This document shows positions 1 to 8,843 of a DNA stretch of 64,000 nt, piece after piece; the stretch's first letter is position 1; each line of letters opens with the position of its first letter. The position numbers and the translations under genes were made by a program. The stretch comes from Anaerolineae bacterium (lineage in GTDB: Bacteria; Chloroflexota; Anaerolineae; Aggregatilineales; Phototrophicaceae). The stretch is taken from positions 62,001 to 126,000 of the forward strand of contig JAJDZV010000003.1 of assembly GCA_022824465.1 (NCBI GenBank). Direction: 5' to 3'. The notes beneath the pieces are model-generated. The model saw only the letters and a list, made by a program, of their open reading frames with translations. It searched no databases and was not told the DNA's origin.

Positions 1-1147
1 TTTCGGCGATGGCGCGGTCATCCACCACGATGGCTTTGGAAAAGGCGTCTTTATAATAGGTAGACAGGACCAGATTGTGCATCACCGTGAAGCTGGCCAC
101 CAAACCATCGCGCTGCCGGTCTTCCGGCACATGTCCGACGCCGCTCTCGGTAACTTTGCGGGTGGAGGCGCCGGTCATGTCCTGCCCCTTGATGAAGAAG
201 CGTCCGCTAAGGACAGGGCGCATGCCCGTCAGCGCTTCGACCAGTTCGGTCTGCCCATTGCCCTGCACGCCGGCGATACCGAGGATTTCGCCCCGCTGCA
301 AACCGAAGCTGACGCCTTCCACCGCTGGCAAGCCTCTGTCGTCGTGCGCATGCAGATTCACGACATTCAGTATTTCGTCGCCGGGCGTCGCAGCGGCCTT
401 GTCGACTTCCAGGATGACATCGCGCCCGACCATCAGCGAGGCCAGCGATTGCTCGGTAGATTGCTTGGGATCGGCATGACCGGCGACCGCGCCGCGCCGC
501 AGCACCACCACCTCATCGCAGATTTCCAGCACTTCTTTTAGCTTGTGGCTGATGAAGATGATGCTGACGCCTTTGTCGAGCAGCGTGCGCATAATCTTGA
601 AGAGACCGCGCGTCTCCTGCGGCGTCAAGACCGCCGTCGGCTCGTCGAGGATCAGGATATCGGCGTGACGATACAGCGCTTTGATGATCTCCACGCGCTG
701 CTGAATGCCCACCGGCAGGTCGGAAATCAGCGCGTCGGGATTCACATCCAAGCCATACTCGCGCGACAAGTCTTGGATATCCCGCCGGGCCCGATCTCGG
801 CGCAGGAAGGGACCGCTGACGCTTTCATTGCCCAGCATGACGTTTTCGGTCACAGTCAGCACGTCGACCAGTTGAAAATGCTGATGCACCATGCCGATGC
901 CGAGTTCGATGGCGTCCTTCGAGCCGGAAATCTCGACCGGCTCGCCATTGACGAGGATTTCGCCTTCATCCGGTTTGTAGAGCCCGTAGATCATATTCAT
1001 CAGGGTGGATTTACCGGCGCCGTTCTCGCCCAGGAGCCCGAGGACCTGGCCCTGGCGCAGGGTCAGGTTGATGTTGTCATTGGCGAGCACGCCGGGGAAG
1101 CGTTTGGTGATGCCGCGGACTTCAAGCACGGGCGGGGCGGTGGTCAT
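1..1147 (-). CDS. Nucleoside-type ABC importer, double ATP-binding protein (3' end beyond window)
   Basis: The reading frame starts at ATG 1147 and stays open to the window edge, giving about 382 residues with no stop. The first ATPase domain has Walker A GENGAGKST (about 40-48), a Q-loop region GIGMVHQHF and Walker B ILILDEPTAVLTP. A second ATPase domain begins near residue 258, with the degenerate P-loop GVQGNGQTE and the motif GHVPEDRQRDG. Two fused ATPase domains with these sequences are typical of carbohydrate-uptake-2 importers, and the MVHQHFQLV text is characteristic of the nucleoside/BMP (YufO/NupO-like) branch. It would energise uptake through a permease pair at the inner face of the membrane. 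Partner genes are not in the window. Substrate is inferred from family only. Confidence 0.85.
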   Translation of the reverse strand, partial: MTTAPPVLEVRGITKRFPGVLANDNINLTLRQGQVLGLLGENGAGKSTLMNMIYGLYKPDEGEILVNGEPVEISGSKDAIELGIGMVHQHFQLVDVLTVTENVMLGNESVSGPFLRRDRARRDIQDLSREYGLDVNPDALISDLPVGIQQRVEIIKALYRHADILILDEPTAVLTPQETRGLFKIMRTLLDKGVSIIFISHKLKEVLEICDEVVVLRRGAVAGHADPKQSTEQSLASLMVGRDVILEVDKAAATPGDEILNVVNLHAHDDRGLPAVEGVSFGLQRGEILGIAGVQGNGQTELVEALTGMRPVLSGRFFIKGQDMTGASTRKVTESGVGHVPEDRQRDGLVASFTVMHNLVLSTYYKDAFSKAIVVDDRAIAE

Positions 1148-1179
1148 GGGCGAGCCTTGTGGTGATGCGCTTGGATGGG

Positions 1180-1208
1180 ATTATAGCGCAGAAATGGCAG
1201 CATTAAAG
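1180..1208 (-). promoter_or_regulatory. Possible promoter of the nucleoside-type importer ATPase
   Basis: On the minus strand a perfect TATAAT (plus coordinates 1180-1185) lies 32 bases upstream of ATG 1147. A poor -35 (CTTTAA, 1203-1208) sits at 17-base spacing. The -10 is convincing, the -35 is not. Confidence 0.4.
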
Positions 1209-1332
1209 CGCAGTTCAAACATTCCAATCGTTGCAACATGTTGATGATAGCCACATATTTGGCTATTATTTCGCGAGTTGTGAATGCTCTCGCAACTCGA
1301 TATTCAACTGTGCAACTGTTACGAGTGAAGAT

Positions 1333-3669
1333 ATGACGCGCGAAAACAAAAGTCTATGCCTTAGTCTGCTAACGTCTGAATCTGAGGACGCAGCAATTAG
1401 ACTTCTAAAGCATTATGGATATTGGTCTGACGCCCCCTTATGGCGATCTTATGGTGATAAAGAGAACAACTTTGGGCAGATTGGAAGCCAGCAAGGGCAA
1501 CCAGCCGGCGCAATGGTCGAGAAGCTTGTCAATTCCATCGACGCTGTGTTGATGCGCGAGTGTCTGGCGCGTGGTATGCCGTTAGAAGGCCCCGACGCGC
1601 CGCAATCAATGGCCGAAGCGCTTGAGAGTTTCTTTGGCGTAAGATACGGAAACTTGGCGAACCTAAGCGCATCGGAGCGCGCGGTACTTGCTCGCAACAT
1701 AGGCTTGGTTGCTACAGGTAGTAAAAGCAAGCCAAACTATACGGTATTTGATCGCGGCGAAGGACAGACTCCGCTAAGCATGCCGAAGACAATACTGTCC
1801 CTTTCCGAATCGAATAAACTCCGCATCCCGTTTGTACAGGGTGAGTTCAATATGGGTGGTAGCGGCGCTCTGCCGTTTTGTGGTGGCGAACACAATCTGC
1901 AACTCGTCATTTCGCGTCGCTGTCCAAGTATCGCAAATGGTGGAGATCCCACTTCTACGTCCTGGGGATTTACGATTGTCCGCCGCCAAGACCCGACATA
2001 TGGTGAGAGCCATTCCATATACAAATATCTAGCCCCTAATGGCGAGATTCTGACATTCGAAAGTGACTCATTGATTCTGCCGCATGGCTATGCCGACGCA
2101 TCTCTCGCGCCTCGCCTGGAGTGGGGCACTGTTATTAAGATGTTTGAATACGAGATGACCGGTTTGAAACCGCTGATAACTCAGCGACTGTATTACGTCA
2201 TTTCTCTATTGCTGCCGCGCCCTGGCTTGCCGGTCCGCTTTTACGAATTCCGGGATTACGCGGGGGATCACCCTGAGTCAACTATGCACGGATTGCATGT
2301 CCGACTGGAAGAAGACAAAAGAGACAACGTGGAAAGTGGCTTTCCTGTGGCCTATCAGATGAAAGTACTGGGCGAATCCATGAGTCTCATGATTTACGCA
2401 TTTAAGAAGGGACGTGACAAGTCCTATCGACGCAATGAAGGAATTATCTTTACCATAAATGGACAAACACACCATGCGATTTCGCAGGATTTCTTTTCGC
2501 GCCGCAACGTGAATATGAGCTATATTGATGACTCCATTCTTGTAATCGTCGACGCGAGTATTGTATCCAAACGCGCGCGCGAAAAGTTATTCATGACCAG
2601 CCGCGACCGTACACGCCGCGGCGAACTCTACACGGCAATTGAGCGCCGACTGCAAGAGATAATCCGGAACGATTCGAAACTAAAGGAGCTGCGTGACCGC
2701 CGCCGCCGTGAAGCGCTCGAAGACAAGCTTTCAGATTCCAAGCCGCTCAAGGAAGTGCTGAAAAAGATCATCAGAAAATCGCCATCTTTGGCGGCTTTAT
2801 TCGTCACTGGCAAAGACCTGAGCAATCCCTTTAAACCAAAGCGAGTCGGAAAGAAAGAAACATTCACCGGCAAAGAACGTCCGGAATACTTTCGACTATT
2901 CAAGAGACATCGGAAGCCACGTGTGAACGAACGTCCCGTCAATCGGCATCGTTTCCGTATTCAATTTGAAACCGATGCCGTAGACGATTATTTTGACCGT
3001 GAGCTTGACCCAGGTGTCTTTGCCTTGTATTGCAACGGCGCCGAGGTCAGCGATTCTGATCTGAACCTTCGCGATGGCGTGGCAACGCTGAATATCAGCT
3101 TGCCTAATGACGCCGCAGCGGGCGATCGCTTGAGCTATTTTGCCCTTGTCAGCGACGATCTTCTTTTCTCACCAATTGAAAACGAATTTGAGGTTGTAGT
3201 CACAGAAGCCGATAATAGCAGTTCTGCTGGTAATGGAATTCGAAAACCACCAGTCGGCGATGATGACGGTGACCGTGAAACTCCAGATTACATGGCTATG
3301 CCGCAAGTATTAGAGGTCCGTGAAGAAGAATGGGAGAAATACGATTTTAGTGTCGAAACTGCTTTAGCAGTTAAGAATGCGGGGAATGATAGCTATGATT
3401 TCTTTATCAACATGGACAACCGGCATTTGAATTGGGAATTGAAAGAATGGCTTGCACAAAGCAGAGAGCCGGAACTGCTGCAATCGAGATTCAAGTATTC
3501 AATGGTATTGATAGGCATGGCGATTCTAAAGGAAGCTACGAAGGATCAAGATTCGTACTTCGCCGCCCATAACATGATTCCAGAAAAACTGGTCGCCGAT
3601 TTAACCGCGATGATGGCGCCAGTCATTCTGCCCATGATTCATACGCTTGGCGAATTGGAAGTGGAATAG
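1333..3669 (+). CDS. GHKL (Bergerat-fold) ATPase, MORC/MutL/Hsp90-like, candidate defence protein
   Basis: A 778-residue soluble protein with the three GHKL ATP-binding motifs near the N terminus: N-box EKLVNSIDA (E63, N67, D70), G1 box DRGEG (D140-G144) and G2 box GEFNMGGSG (170-178). A charged helical region (about 460-530) follows, then a beta-rich segment (about 570-660) that may be an Ig-like sandwich. An acidic linker and a helical tail end the protein. The open frame extends to an ATG at 1231, but ATG 1333 begins the conserved-looking part and is preferred. No methylase, helicase or nuclease gene adjoins it. Codon use looks AT-richer than the neighbours, suggesting transfer. GHKL ATPases of this sort occur in restriction-like and MORC-type systems. 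The actual function is unknown. Confidence 0.72.
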   Translation: MTRENKSLCLSLLTSESEDAAIRLLKHYGYWSDAPLWRSYGDKENNFGQIGSQQGQPAGAMVEKLVNSIDAVLMRECLARGMPLEGPDAPQSMAEALESFFGVRYGNLANLSASERAVLARNIGLVATGSKSKPNYTVFDRGEGQTPLSMPKTILSLSESNKLRIPFVQGEFNMGGSGALPFCGGEHNLQLVISRRCPSIANGGDPTSTSWGFTIVRRQDPTYGESHSIYKYLAPNGEILTFESDSLILPHGYADASLAPRLEWGTVIKMFEYEMTGLKPLITQRLYYVISLLLPRPGLPVRFYEFRDYAGDHPESTMHGLHVRLEEDKRDNVESGFPVAYQMKVLGESMSLMIYAFKKGRDKSYRRNEGIIFTINGQTHHAISQDFFSRRNVNMSYIDDSILVIVDASIVSKRAREKLFMTSRDRTRRGELYTAIERRLQEIIRNDSKLKELRDRRRREALEDKLSDSKPLKEVLKKIIRKSPSLAALFVTGKDLSNPFKPKRVGKKETFTGKERPEYFRLFKRHRKPRVNERPVNRHRFRIQFETDAVDDYFDRELDPGVFALYCNGAEVSDSDLNLRDGVATLNISLPNDAAAGDRLSYFALVSDDLLFSPIENEFEVVVTEADNSSSAGNGIRKPPVGDDDGDRETPDYMAMPQVLEVREEEWEKYDFSVETALAVKNAGNDSYDFFINMDNRHLNWELKEWLAQSREPELLQSRFKYSMVLIGMAILKEATKDQDSYFAAHNMIPEKLVADLTAMMAPVILPMIHTLGELEVE

Positions 3670-3795
3670 AGACGACCTACACCGAGACATCGTGCACCTT
3701 AGAATCGCCTGCAACTTCGATAATCGCCGTATGATCTTGCAGGTGCGGATATCGGCCGCGGCGCACATGGTCTCTCGCTGCCGACGGACGCGAAT

Positions 3796-5223
3796 CTAGC
3801 GTAGCACAGTGTCCATCAACAGGTCCGCCACCTGCGCCTGCAACCTCGTCAAGATCTTCTGATGATCCCGATCATCAATCCGATTGACGAACTCATAGGG
3901 ATCGTCTTCCTGGTCGATCAACTCGGTGTGTTGACGCTCCCCCTGCGCGACGCGCGCCAGCTTGTAGCGCCCGTCGCTGACCGCCAGAAAGCCCTCGCCC
4001 TCGGCAAAGACGAATTCAGCGCCGCCCAGCGATTCGCGCTGCCGCAGGGGCAGCCCGTCGCAAAAGCTGTGGTCGAGGCTTAGCGCAGCCAGGCAAGTCG
4101 GCAGAACATCAACCAGCATGACCAGCGCGTCGCTGGTCCGTCCCGTCCCCCCGCCCGGCTCCCGGACGATCAACGGCACATTCCAGACGTCTTCGTAGGC
4201 GCAGTTGTTCTTGCCCCATAATCCGTGATTGCCGAGCATCTCGCCATGATCGGCGGTGAATATGACCAAGGGTTCGAGGCCGAAGCGCGCCTCGACCGCA
4301 GATAGAATCTGCCCGATCATGTCGTCGATCTGCGCCACGTTGGCGAAGTAGTTGCGCCGCAAGTCGCGCCAGTAGTGTTCGCTGAAATTCTTTGTCGCGC
4401 GGCCGGGCGCTTGTGCCAGGCCATCAATCGCGCCGGTCGGACCGCCGTGATACGCAGCGCTGTGAATGCGCGAGGGATCGTCGAACTCGGCGGGATCGTG
4501 GCGGCGCGCGTCGGCGGACATGTCGACGCGGTCGTAGTATACGGCAGGCGCGTCGAAGGGATAGTGGGGCCCGCTGAATGACACCCAGAGAAAGAGTGGC
4601 TGATCCGAGGCATAGTCTCTGATATACGCGGCGGATTTGCGCCCGACCCAGCTATCCGGATGCCACTCCGCTGGACCCGGGAAGGGGAAAACCTTGGCAT
4701 TGTCTCGATTCCAGGTGGCGTCGCGGTAGGCGGACAGGTGACCGGCGTCTTCGAGTTCGCGCGCGTAGTCGTCCATGAACCAGACGGATACTTGCTTGTC
4801 GTCTTGCAGCGCCAGATGATCGATGCCGAGCCCCCGGTAGTAGGCGTGAAAGTCGTCATAGGGCAAGCTCTGGTCCGGGCGCGTCCGGCTATAGGGCACG
4901 GGCGCGTAGTGACATTTGCCGATATGCGCTGTGTGATAGCCCGCGCCTCGCAGCAGGCTATAGACGTTTGGCAAATCGGCATTCAGCGGGACATCGCGGA
5001 AATTGCTGTAAGCGCCGTTGCGATGGGGGAACAAGCCCGTCGCCAAGGAACAGCGGCTGGGCAAGCACCAGGGGCTGTTGCAGTAGGCGCGGTCATAACG
5101 CGCGCCGCCGGCAGCGAGCGCGTCCAAATGGGGCGTGTCGATGACGCGGCTGCCGTAACAGCTGAGCGCGTCGGCTCGCAGTTCGTCGCAGGTGATGAGA
5201 ATAATGGGCGGCGCGTCAGGCAT
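3796..5223 (-). CDS. Sulfatase (type I, Cys-type formylglycine)
   Basis: This 475-residue arylsulfatase-family protein carries the activation motif C-L-P-S-R at 53-57, where Cys53 would be converted to formylglycine by a maturase. It also has the metal-binding start CDELRADAL (D13, E14) and the TADHGEMLGNHG block with a second metal site. No signal peptide is visible, so it probably acts on substrates already inside the cell. It starts 4 bases after the stop of the permease gene at 5228-6106 and is the last gene of an operon with a binding protein and two permeases. This suggests the importer brings in a sulfated sugar or other sulfate ester that is desulfated in the cytoplasm. Confidence 0.9.
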   Translation of the reverse strand: MPDAPPIILITCDELRADALSCYGSRVIDTPHLDALAAGGARYDRAYCNSPWCLPSRCSLATGLFPHRNGAYSNFRDVPLNADLPNVYSLLRGAGYHTAHIGKCHYAPVPYSRTRPDQSLPYDDFHAYYRGLGIDHLALQDDKQVSVWFMDDYARELEDAGHLSAYRDATWNRDNAKVFPFPGPAEWHPDSWVGRKSAAYIRDYASDQPLFLWVSFSGPHYPFDAPAVYYDRVDMSADARRHDPAEFDDPSRIHSAAYHGGPTGAIDGLAQAPGRATKNFSEHYWRDLRRNYFANVAQIDDMIGQILSAVEARFGLEPLVIFTADHGEMLGNHGLWGKNNCAYEDVWNVPLIVREPGGGTGRTSDALVMLVDVLPTCLAALSLDHSFCDGLPLRQRESLGGAEFVFAEGEGFLAVSDGRYKLARVAQGERQHTELIDQEDDPYEFVNRIDDRDHQKILTRLQAQVADLLMDTVLR

Positions 5224-5227
5224 TGGG

Positions 5228-6106
5228 CTAGCCTTTGGACCCGGTGAAGACGACGCCTTGGATGAAGTAGCGCTGCATAAAGAAAAACAGGATCAAGATG
5301 GGCAGGATGACGAATACCGAAGCCGCCATCAGCAGATGCGTCTGCGAGTAGTATTGTTCGTTGAAGAGCCGCAAGCCCAGCGCCAGCGTGTATTTGGCGC
5401 GGTCGGTCAAATAGATCATCGGCAGCAGGAAGGAGTTCCAGTTGTTCTGAATGATGAAGATGGCGACCACGGCGAAGACCGGTTTGGCGTTGGGGACGAT
5501 GATGCGCCAGAACAAGCCGATGAAGCTGCAACCGTCGATGCGGGCGGCGTCAATCAAGTCTTGCCCCATGGTCATGAAAAACTGACGAAACAAGAAGACG
5601 AAGAAGGCGTTTTCGGCGAAGAAGCCCGGCACCAGCAGCGGCGCGAAAGAATCAATCCAGCCCAGCTTGGCGAAGAGGATATAACGCGGGATCAGCGTGA
5701 CCTCGACCGGGATCATCAGCGTGAGCAGGACGATGAAGAAGATAGTGTTGCGCCCTTTCCAGCGCAGCTTGGCGAAGGCGAAACCAGCCAGTGAGCAGCT
5801 AAGGGTCAAGCCGATGATGCGCCCGACCGCCAGCAGAATCGTATTGAGGAAGAAACGATCGAAGGGCATGGCGGTGAGCGCGTCGGGATAATTCTCCCAG
5901 GCGATGGGGTCGGGGATGAACTCTGGCGGGAAGGTGTAGACGTCAGCGGCTGTCTTCAGCGAGGTCGAGACGACGTAGATAAAGGGCATCAAGAACATGA
6001 TGGAGCCGGCGATCAGCACTACATGCGCCAGCACCTTGACCCAGTCTAACGGGCGGCGCTTTGACCGTTTGCCGCGGAAGGCGGAATGTTGGGCTATGGC
6101 GGCCAT
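5228..6106 (-). CDS. ABC sugar permease, MalG family
   Basis: About 292 residues with six predicted membrane segments and the EAA-type loop DLIDAARIDGCSFIGLFWRI, which contacts the ATPase. The start is placed at ATG 6106 (MAAIAQ), just after the stop of the upstream permease. An earlier in-frame ATG at 6139 would overlap that gene. It is the second permease of the operon with the Tat-type binding protein (7143-8450) and the sulfatase. No ATPase gene is in this operon, so a shared ATPase encoded elsewhere must energise it, as is common for CUT1 sugar importers. Confidence 0.9.
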   Translation of the reverse strand: MAAIAQHSAFRGKRSKRRPLDWVKVLAHVVLIAGSIMFLMPFIYVVSTSLKTAADVYTFPPEFIPDPIAWENYPDALTAMPFDRFFLNTILLAVGRIIGLTLSCSLAGFAFAKLRWKGRNTIFFIVLLTLMIPVEVTLIPRYILFAKLGWIDSFAPLLVPGFFAENAFFVFLFRQFFMTMGQDLIDAARIDGCSFIGLFWRIIVPNAKPVFAVVAIFIIQNNWNSFLLPMIYLTDRAKYTLALGLRLFNEQYYSQTHLLMAASVFVILPILILFFFMQRYFIQGVVFTGSKG

Positions 6107-6113
6107 GGCGATG

Positions 6114-7031
6114 TCACTCGTTCCTGATCTCGCCTTCATAGAAGACCCAGGCGGCTGAGAAGCGGAAGATGAGCAGCGTCAAGACGGCGATGTACATGAA
6201 GAGCACCCAGGACAGCGCCGAGGCGTAACCCATGCGGAAGAACTCGAAGGCGTTGCGGAACAAGTGCAGCAGATAAAACAGGGTCGCGTTTTGCGGGCCG
6301 CCCTCCGTCATGATGAAGGGCTGGGCGAAGACCTGGAAAGCGGCGATCAGACCGACCACCAACTGGAATAGGATGACGGGCGAAATCATGGGCAGGGTGA
6401 CGTAGACGAATGAGGCCCAGGGTCCGGCGCCATCGACCTTGGCGGCTTCGTAGAGATCCGTTGGGATGCCCTGCAAGCCGGCCAGGTAGATGAGCATGCC
6501 CGCGCCCACGCCCCACAGGCTCATCAGAATGAGCGCCGGCAGCGCCCATTCCGGCTCGGACAGCCAGCCGGGTCCATAGACGCCGAAGAGGGAGAGGAAC
6601 CAGTTGATCAAGCCCCAGTCGCGCGAAAGGATCCAGCGCCACATCACGGCAACGGACACGATGGGCAGGACGGCGGGCAAGTAGAAAAGCGTGCGGTATA
6701 GACCAATGAGACGGATTTTGGTGTTGAGCAGCAGCGCGATGAACAAGCCGACGATGATCTGCAGCGGCACCGCCACCAGCGCATAGATCGTCGTCACCTT
6801 GAGCGACTGAAAAAAGAGCGGGTCGCCAAACATCATTTCGTAGTTGGCAAAGCCAGCCCATTGCGGCGGATTGACGATATCCCAGTTGGTGAAGGAGATG
6901 AGCAGCGAGGCGAGGATGGGACCCCCGGTGAAGAGAATGAAACCAAGCACCCAGGGCAAGACAAATAGCCAGGCGTTCAGCGATTCCCAGAAGCTGAGGC
7001 GTTTGGGTTGGAATATGTTTTGGATGTGCAT
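6114..7031 (-). CDS. ABC sugar permease, MalF family
   Basis: A 305-residue inner-membrane permease beginning MHIQNIFQPKRLSFWESLNA at ATG 7031. It has six membrane segments and the EAA loop DLYEAAKVDGAGPWASF near the C-terminal third. The frame is open further upstream to a TTG at 7136, but that extension lacks family similarity and covers an inverted repeat (7069-7118), so ATG 7031 is preferred. It would form the transmembrane channel with the MalG-type permease encoded just downstream. Substrate is probably a sugar or sulfated sugar, judging from the co-transcribed sulfatase. Confidence 0.9.
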   Translation of the reverse strand: MHIQNIFQPKRLSFWESLNAWLFVLPWVLGFILFTGGPILASLLISFTNWDIVNPPQWAGFANYEMMFGDPLFFQSLKVTTIYALVAVPLQIIVGLFIALLLNTKIRLIGLYRTLFYLPAVLPIVSVAVMWRWILSRDWGLINWFLSLFGVYGPGWLSEPEWALPALILMSLWGVGAGMLIYLAGLQGIPTDLYEAAKVDGAGPWASFVYVTLPMISPVILFQLVVGLIAAFQVFAQPFIMTEGGPQNATLFYLLHLFRNAFEFFRMGYASALSWVLFMYIAVLTLLIFRFSAAWVFYEGEIRNE

Positions 7032-7068
7032 CAGGCAATCAGCGGGCGCATTGAACACCACGCCAAAT

Positions 7069-7118
7069 CTCCCCCGGCGCGCCACGTAGACAAAGAGCTT
7101 CGAGAGGGGCCGGGGGAG
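7069..7118 (-). terminator. Inverted repeat between binding-protein and permease genes
   Basis: A perfect 10-base inverted repeat, CTCCCCCGGC (7069-7078) and GCCGGGGGAG (7109-7118), is separated by 30 bases in the gap between the binding-protein stop (7143) and the permease start (7031). No T-run follows on the minus strand, so it is more likely an mRNA-stabilising or attenuating hairpin than a full terminator. Confidence 0.5.
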
Positions 7119-7142
7119 GGGTCGATTGTCGGGCAAACCAAG

Positions 7143-8450
7143 CTATTCGGCGCTCAGTATGGCGTTGACCTGAGCGGCGATCTCGCCGCCGACGGTTTCG
7201 GGCGTCGCATCGCCACTGTACAGCGCGTCCAATTGGGTATTGATCACGGTGCTGATCTCGGGCCACTGCGGATGCTTGGGCCAGGTGCGCGCCCAGCCGT
7301 TCTCCATGATGTCATTAAAGACGGTGTTGAGACCGGTGCCAATGGCTTGGCCGCAATTGAAGTTCACGTACCAGTCCTCCTGCACCACCGAGCGGCGGGA
7401 GGGATAGGCGTAACCGGTGCTGATCTTCAGCGTTTGGCCGCGGCTGCTGTTGATGAACTTGAGCAATTCCCAAGCCGCGTTCTTGTCCGGCGTCTCCGCC
7501 GACATGACTGTGGGACCCACATTTGTCCGTCCCACACGGATAGCTCCCGCCGGCGGCAGCGCGGCATCGAAACGGAAGGGCGTATTGCAGACAGCGCCCA
7601 GGAATCCACGCGCCGCGGTGAAGCTGGCCATACGGCCGGAGGTGAAGAGCGCGCCCTCATTCTGATCCGCCAGGTCCGACGCCGAGGGAGAGCATTGATG
7701 ATCAACCACCAGGCTCTGCGCGAAACGCAAGCCGTCGATGGCTTCGGGCTCGCCCATCAGGCATTCCGTGCCGTCTTCGTTGAGCACCTCGCCGCCGGCT
7801 TGCCAGATCCAGTCGATCCAGGCGCCGCGGCCAGCGCCGATGACGCTCGCGCGTCCGCGGTCATCGCGTTCGGTCAGGGCGACGGCTTGCTCGACGAATT
7901 CTTCCCAGCTCAAGCCTTCGGGATAGGGTATGCCGGCTTCGTCATAGATATCGGCGTTATACCAGGTGGCGTAGGGCGCGCCGTCGCGGGGCAAGCCCCA
8001 GAGCTGATCTTGCCAGCGATGCGCCTCGATATGGCCCGAATAATTGTCTTCCAGGTCGACATCCGGGTGCGCTTCAACGAAGCTGTCGATAGGCACGAGG
8101 ACGCCGCGGGCCGCGAAGCCGACCATGAAGCCGTCCATCACAAAGAAGACATCCGGTCCCGTGCCAGCCGCGAGCCGCGCTTGCAGCAGCTGCAAGTATT
8201 GCGGACCGTAACCGCCGCCGACTGCGAGATAGTTGGCTTGGATGTCGTCATTCTCTTCGTTGAAGGCTTCCCAGACTGGTTCCCAGGCAGCGTCTTCGAC
8301 GACCCCGCCGGGCGTGGCGTAGGTTACTTGGGCGACATCCTGCGCGGAGGCTATGGGCAGGCGGGTGAGCATGCCGGTAGCCTGGGCGCCGACTGCGGCG
8401 CCGGTGGTCGCCAAGCCCTTCAAAAAATCTCTTCGACTTAACTTGGCCAT
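7143..8450 (-). CDS. ABC sugar-type solute-binding protein with Tat signal
   Basis: A 435-residue extracellular binding protein of family 1. The N terminus MAKLSRRDFLKG carries a twin-arginine motif (R6-R7) followed by a hydrophobic, Ala-rich segment and a likely cleavage after ASAQ, so it is exported folded. ATG 8450 is preferred over the upstream ATG 8474 because an AGGA ribosome site lies 8 bases ahead of it. The mature part shows the usual two-lobe pattern of sugar-binding proteins, with aromatic-rich stretches such as WQAGGEVL. First gene of the operon with two permeases and a sulfatase. The ligand is not deducible but may be sulfated. Confidence 0.9.
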   Translation of the reverse strand: MAKLSRRDFLKGLATTGAAVGAQATGMLTRLPIASAQDVAQVTYATPGGVVEDAAWEPVWEAFNEENDDIQANYLAVGGGYGPQYLQLLQARLAAGTGPDVFFVMDGFMVGFAARGVLVPIDSFVEAHPDVDLEDNYSGHIEAHRWQDQLWGLPRDGAPYATWYNADIYDEAGIPYPEGLSWEEFVEQAVALTERDDRGRASVIGAGRGAWIDWIWQAGGEVLNEDGTECLMGEPEAIDGLRFAQSLVVDHQCSPSASDLADQNEGALFTSGRMASFTAARGFLGAVCNTPFRFDAALPPAGAIRVGRTNVGPTVMSAETPDKNAAWELLKFINSSRGQTLKISTGYAYPSRRSVVQEDWYVNFNCGQAIGTGLNTVFNDIMENGWARTWPKHPQWPEISTVINTQLDALYSGDATPETVGGEIAAQVNAILSAE

Positions 8451-8527
8451 GAGACTGTTCCTTTCAAGTACCATACTTTAATGAAATGGCGTCACGTCCA
8501 AATGCGGAAGCTGAACGCACAGCGAGG

Positions 8528-8533
8528 ATTATA
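8528..8533 (-). promoter_or_regulatory. Extended -10 promoter of the sugar-binding-protein operon
   Basis: The minus strand reads TGCTATAAT, a consensus -10 with an upstream TGn extension, about 78 bases ahead of ATG 8450. No good -35 is seen at standard spacing, consistent with an extended -10 promoter. Confidence 0.5.
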
Positions 8534-8714
8534 GCACAAAGCCGACGACTTGGCGGCAATCTTGGCCGACTGGGGATTGGCAACATCGGGGACAAATCCC
8601 CGTACGCGTATCCGGCGCAGGTTTTTTTGATTACAGAGCACGCAGAAGTAATTCGGACAAAGTAATGCGCATTAATGCCTTTCCAGAAGAAAATCGCATC
8701 AACATCGAAATCCT

Positions 8715-8739
8715 GTAGGGGCGAGCCACTGGCTCGCCC
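8715..8739. repeat. Dispersed palindromic repeat, copy 1
   Basis: TGTAGG followed by the perfect inverted arms GGGCGAGCC (8719-8727) and GGCTCGCCC (8731-8739) with a 3-base loop. It lies in inverse orientation to most other copies in the window. Confidence 0.75.
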
Positions 8740-8843
8740 GCGCTTTCGTAAATCCTCATTCACATTGTTGCATGACGTACTTGGTGCTACTGAAAATCAC
8801 TTGCGCTGCGGCGATTTCACGGCATGGTCATTTGCCACTTCGC

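Larger units (their letters stand above)
8451..8843. other. Intergenic region (393 bp) with promoter and palindromes
   Basis: No gene is seen. The region holds a probable minus-strand promoter for the binding-protein gene (TATAAT at 8528-8533), a short perfect palindrome CGGGGA-CAAA-TCCCCG (8587-8602), and one copy of the dispersed palindromic repeat (8719-8739). Confidence 0.6.

Noticed and set aside
1231..1332. N-terminal extension of the GHKL ATPase gene to ATG 1231
   Set aside because: The added 34 residues are Cys/Ser-rich and unlike the rest. ATG 1333 begins the conserved-looking part and leaves room for upstream signals.
7032..7136. Longer MalF-type permease from TTG 7136
   Set aside because: The extension lies over an inverted repeat, lacks family similarity, and ATG 7031 gives a standard N terminus.
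8585..8640. Hairpin plus T-run near 8587-8630 as terminator of the DUF262 gene
   Set aside because: The T-run lies on the plus strand and is about 20 bases from the palindrome, whereas the gene reads on the minus strand.
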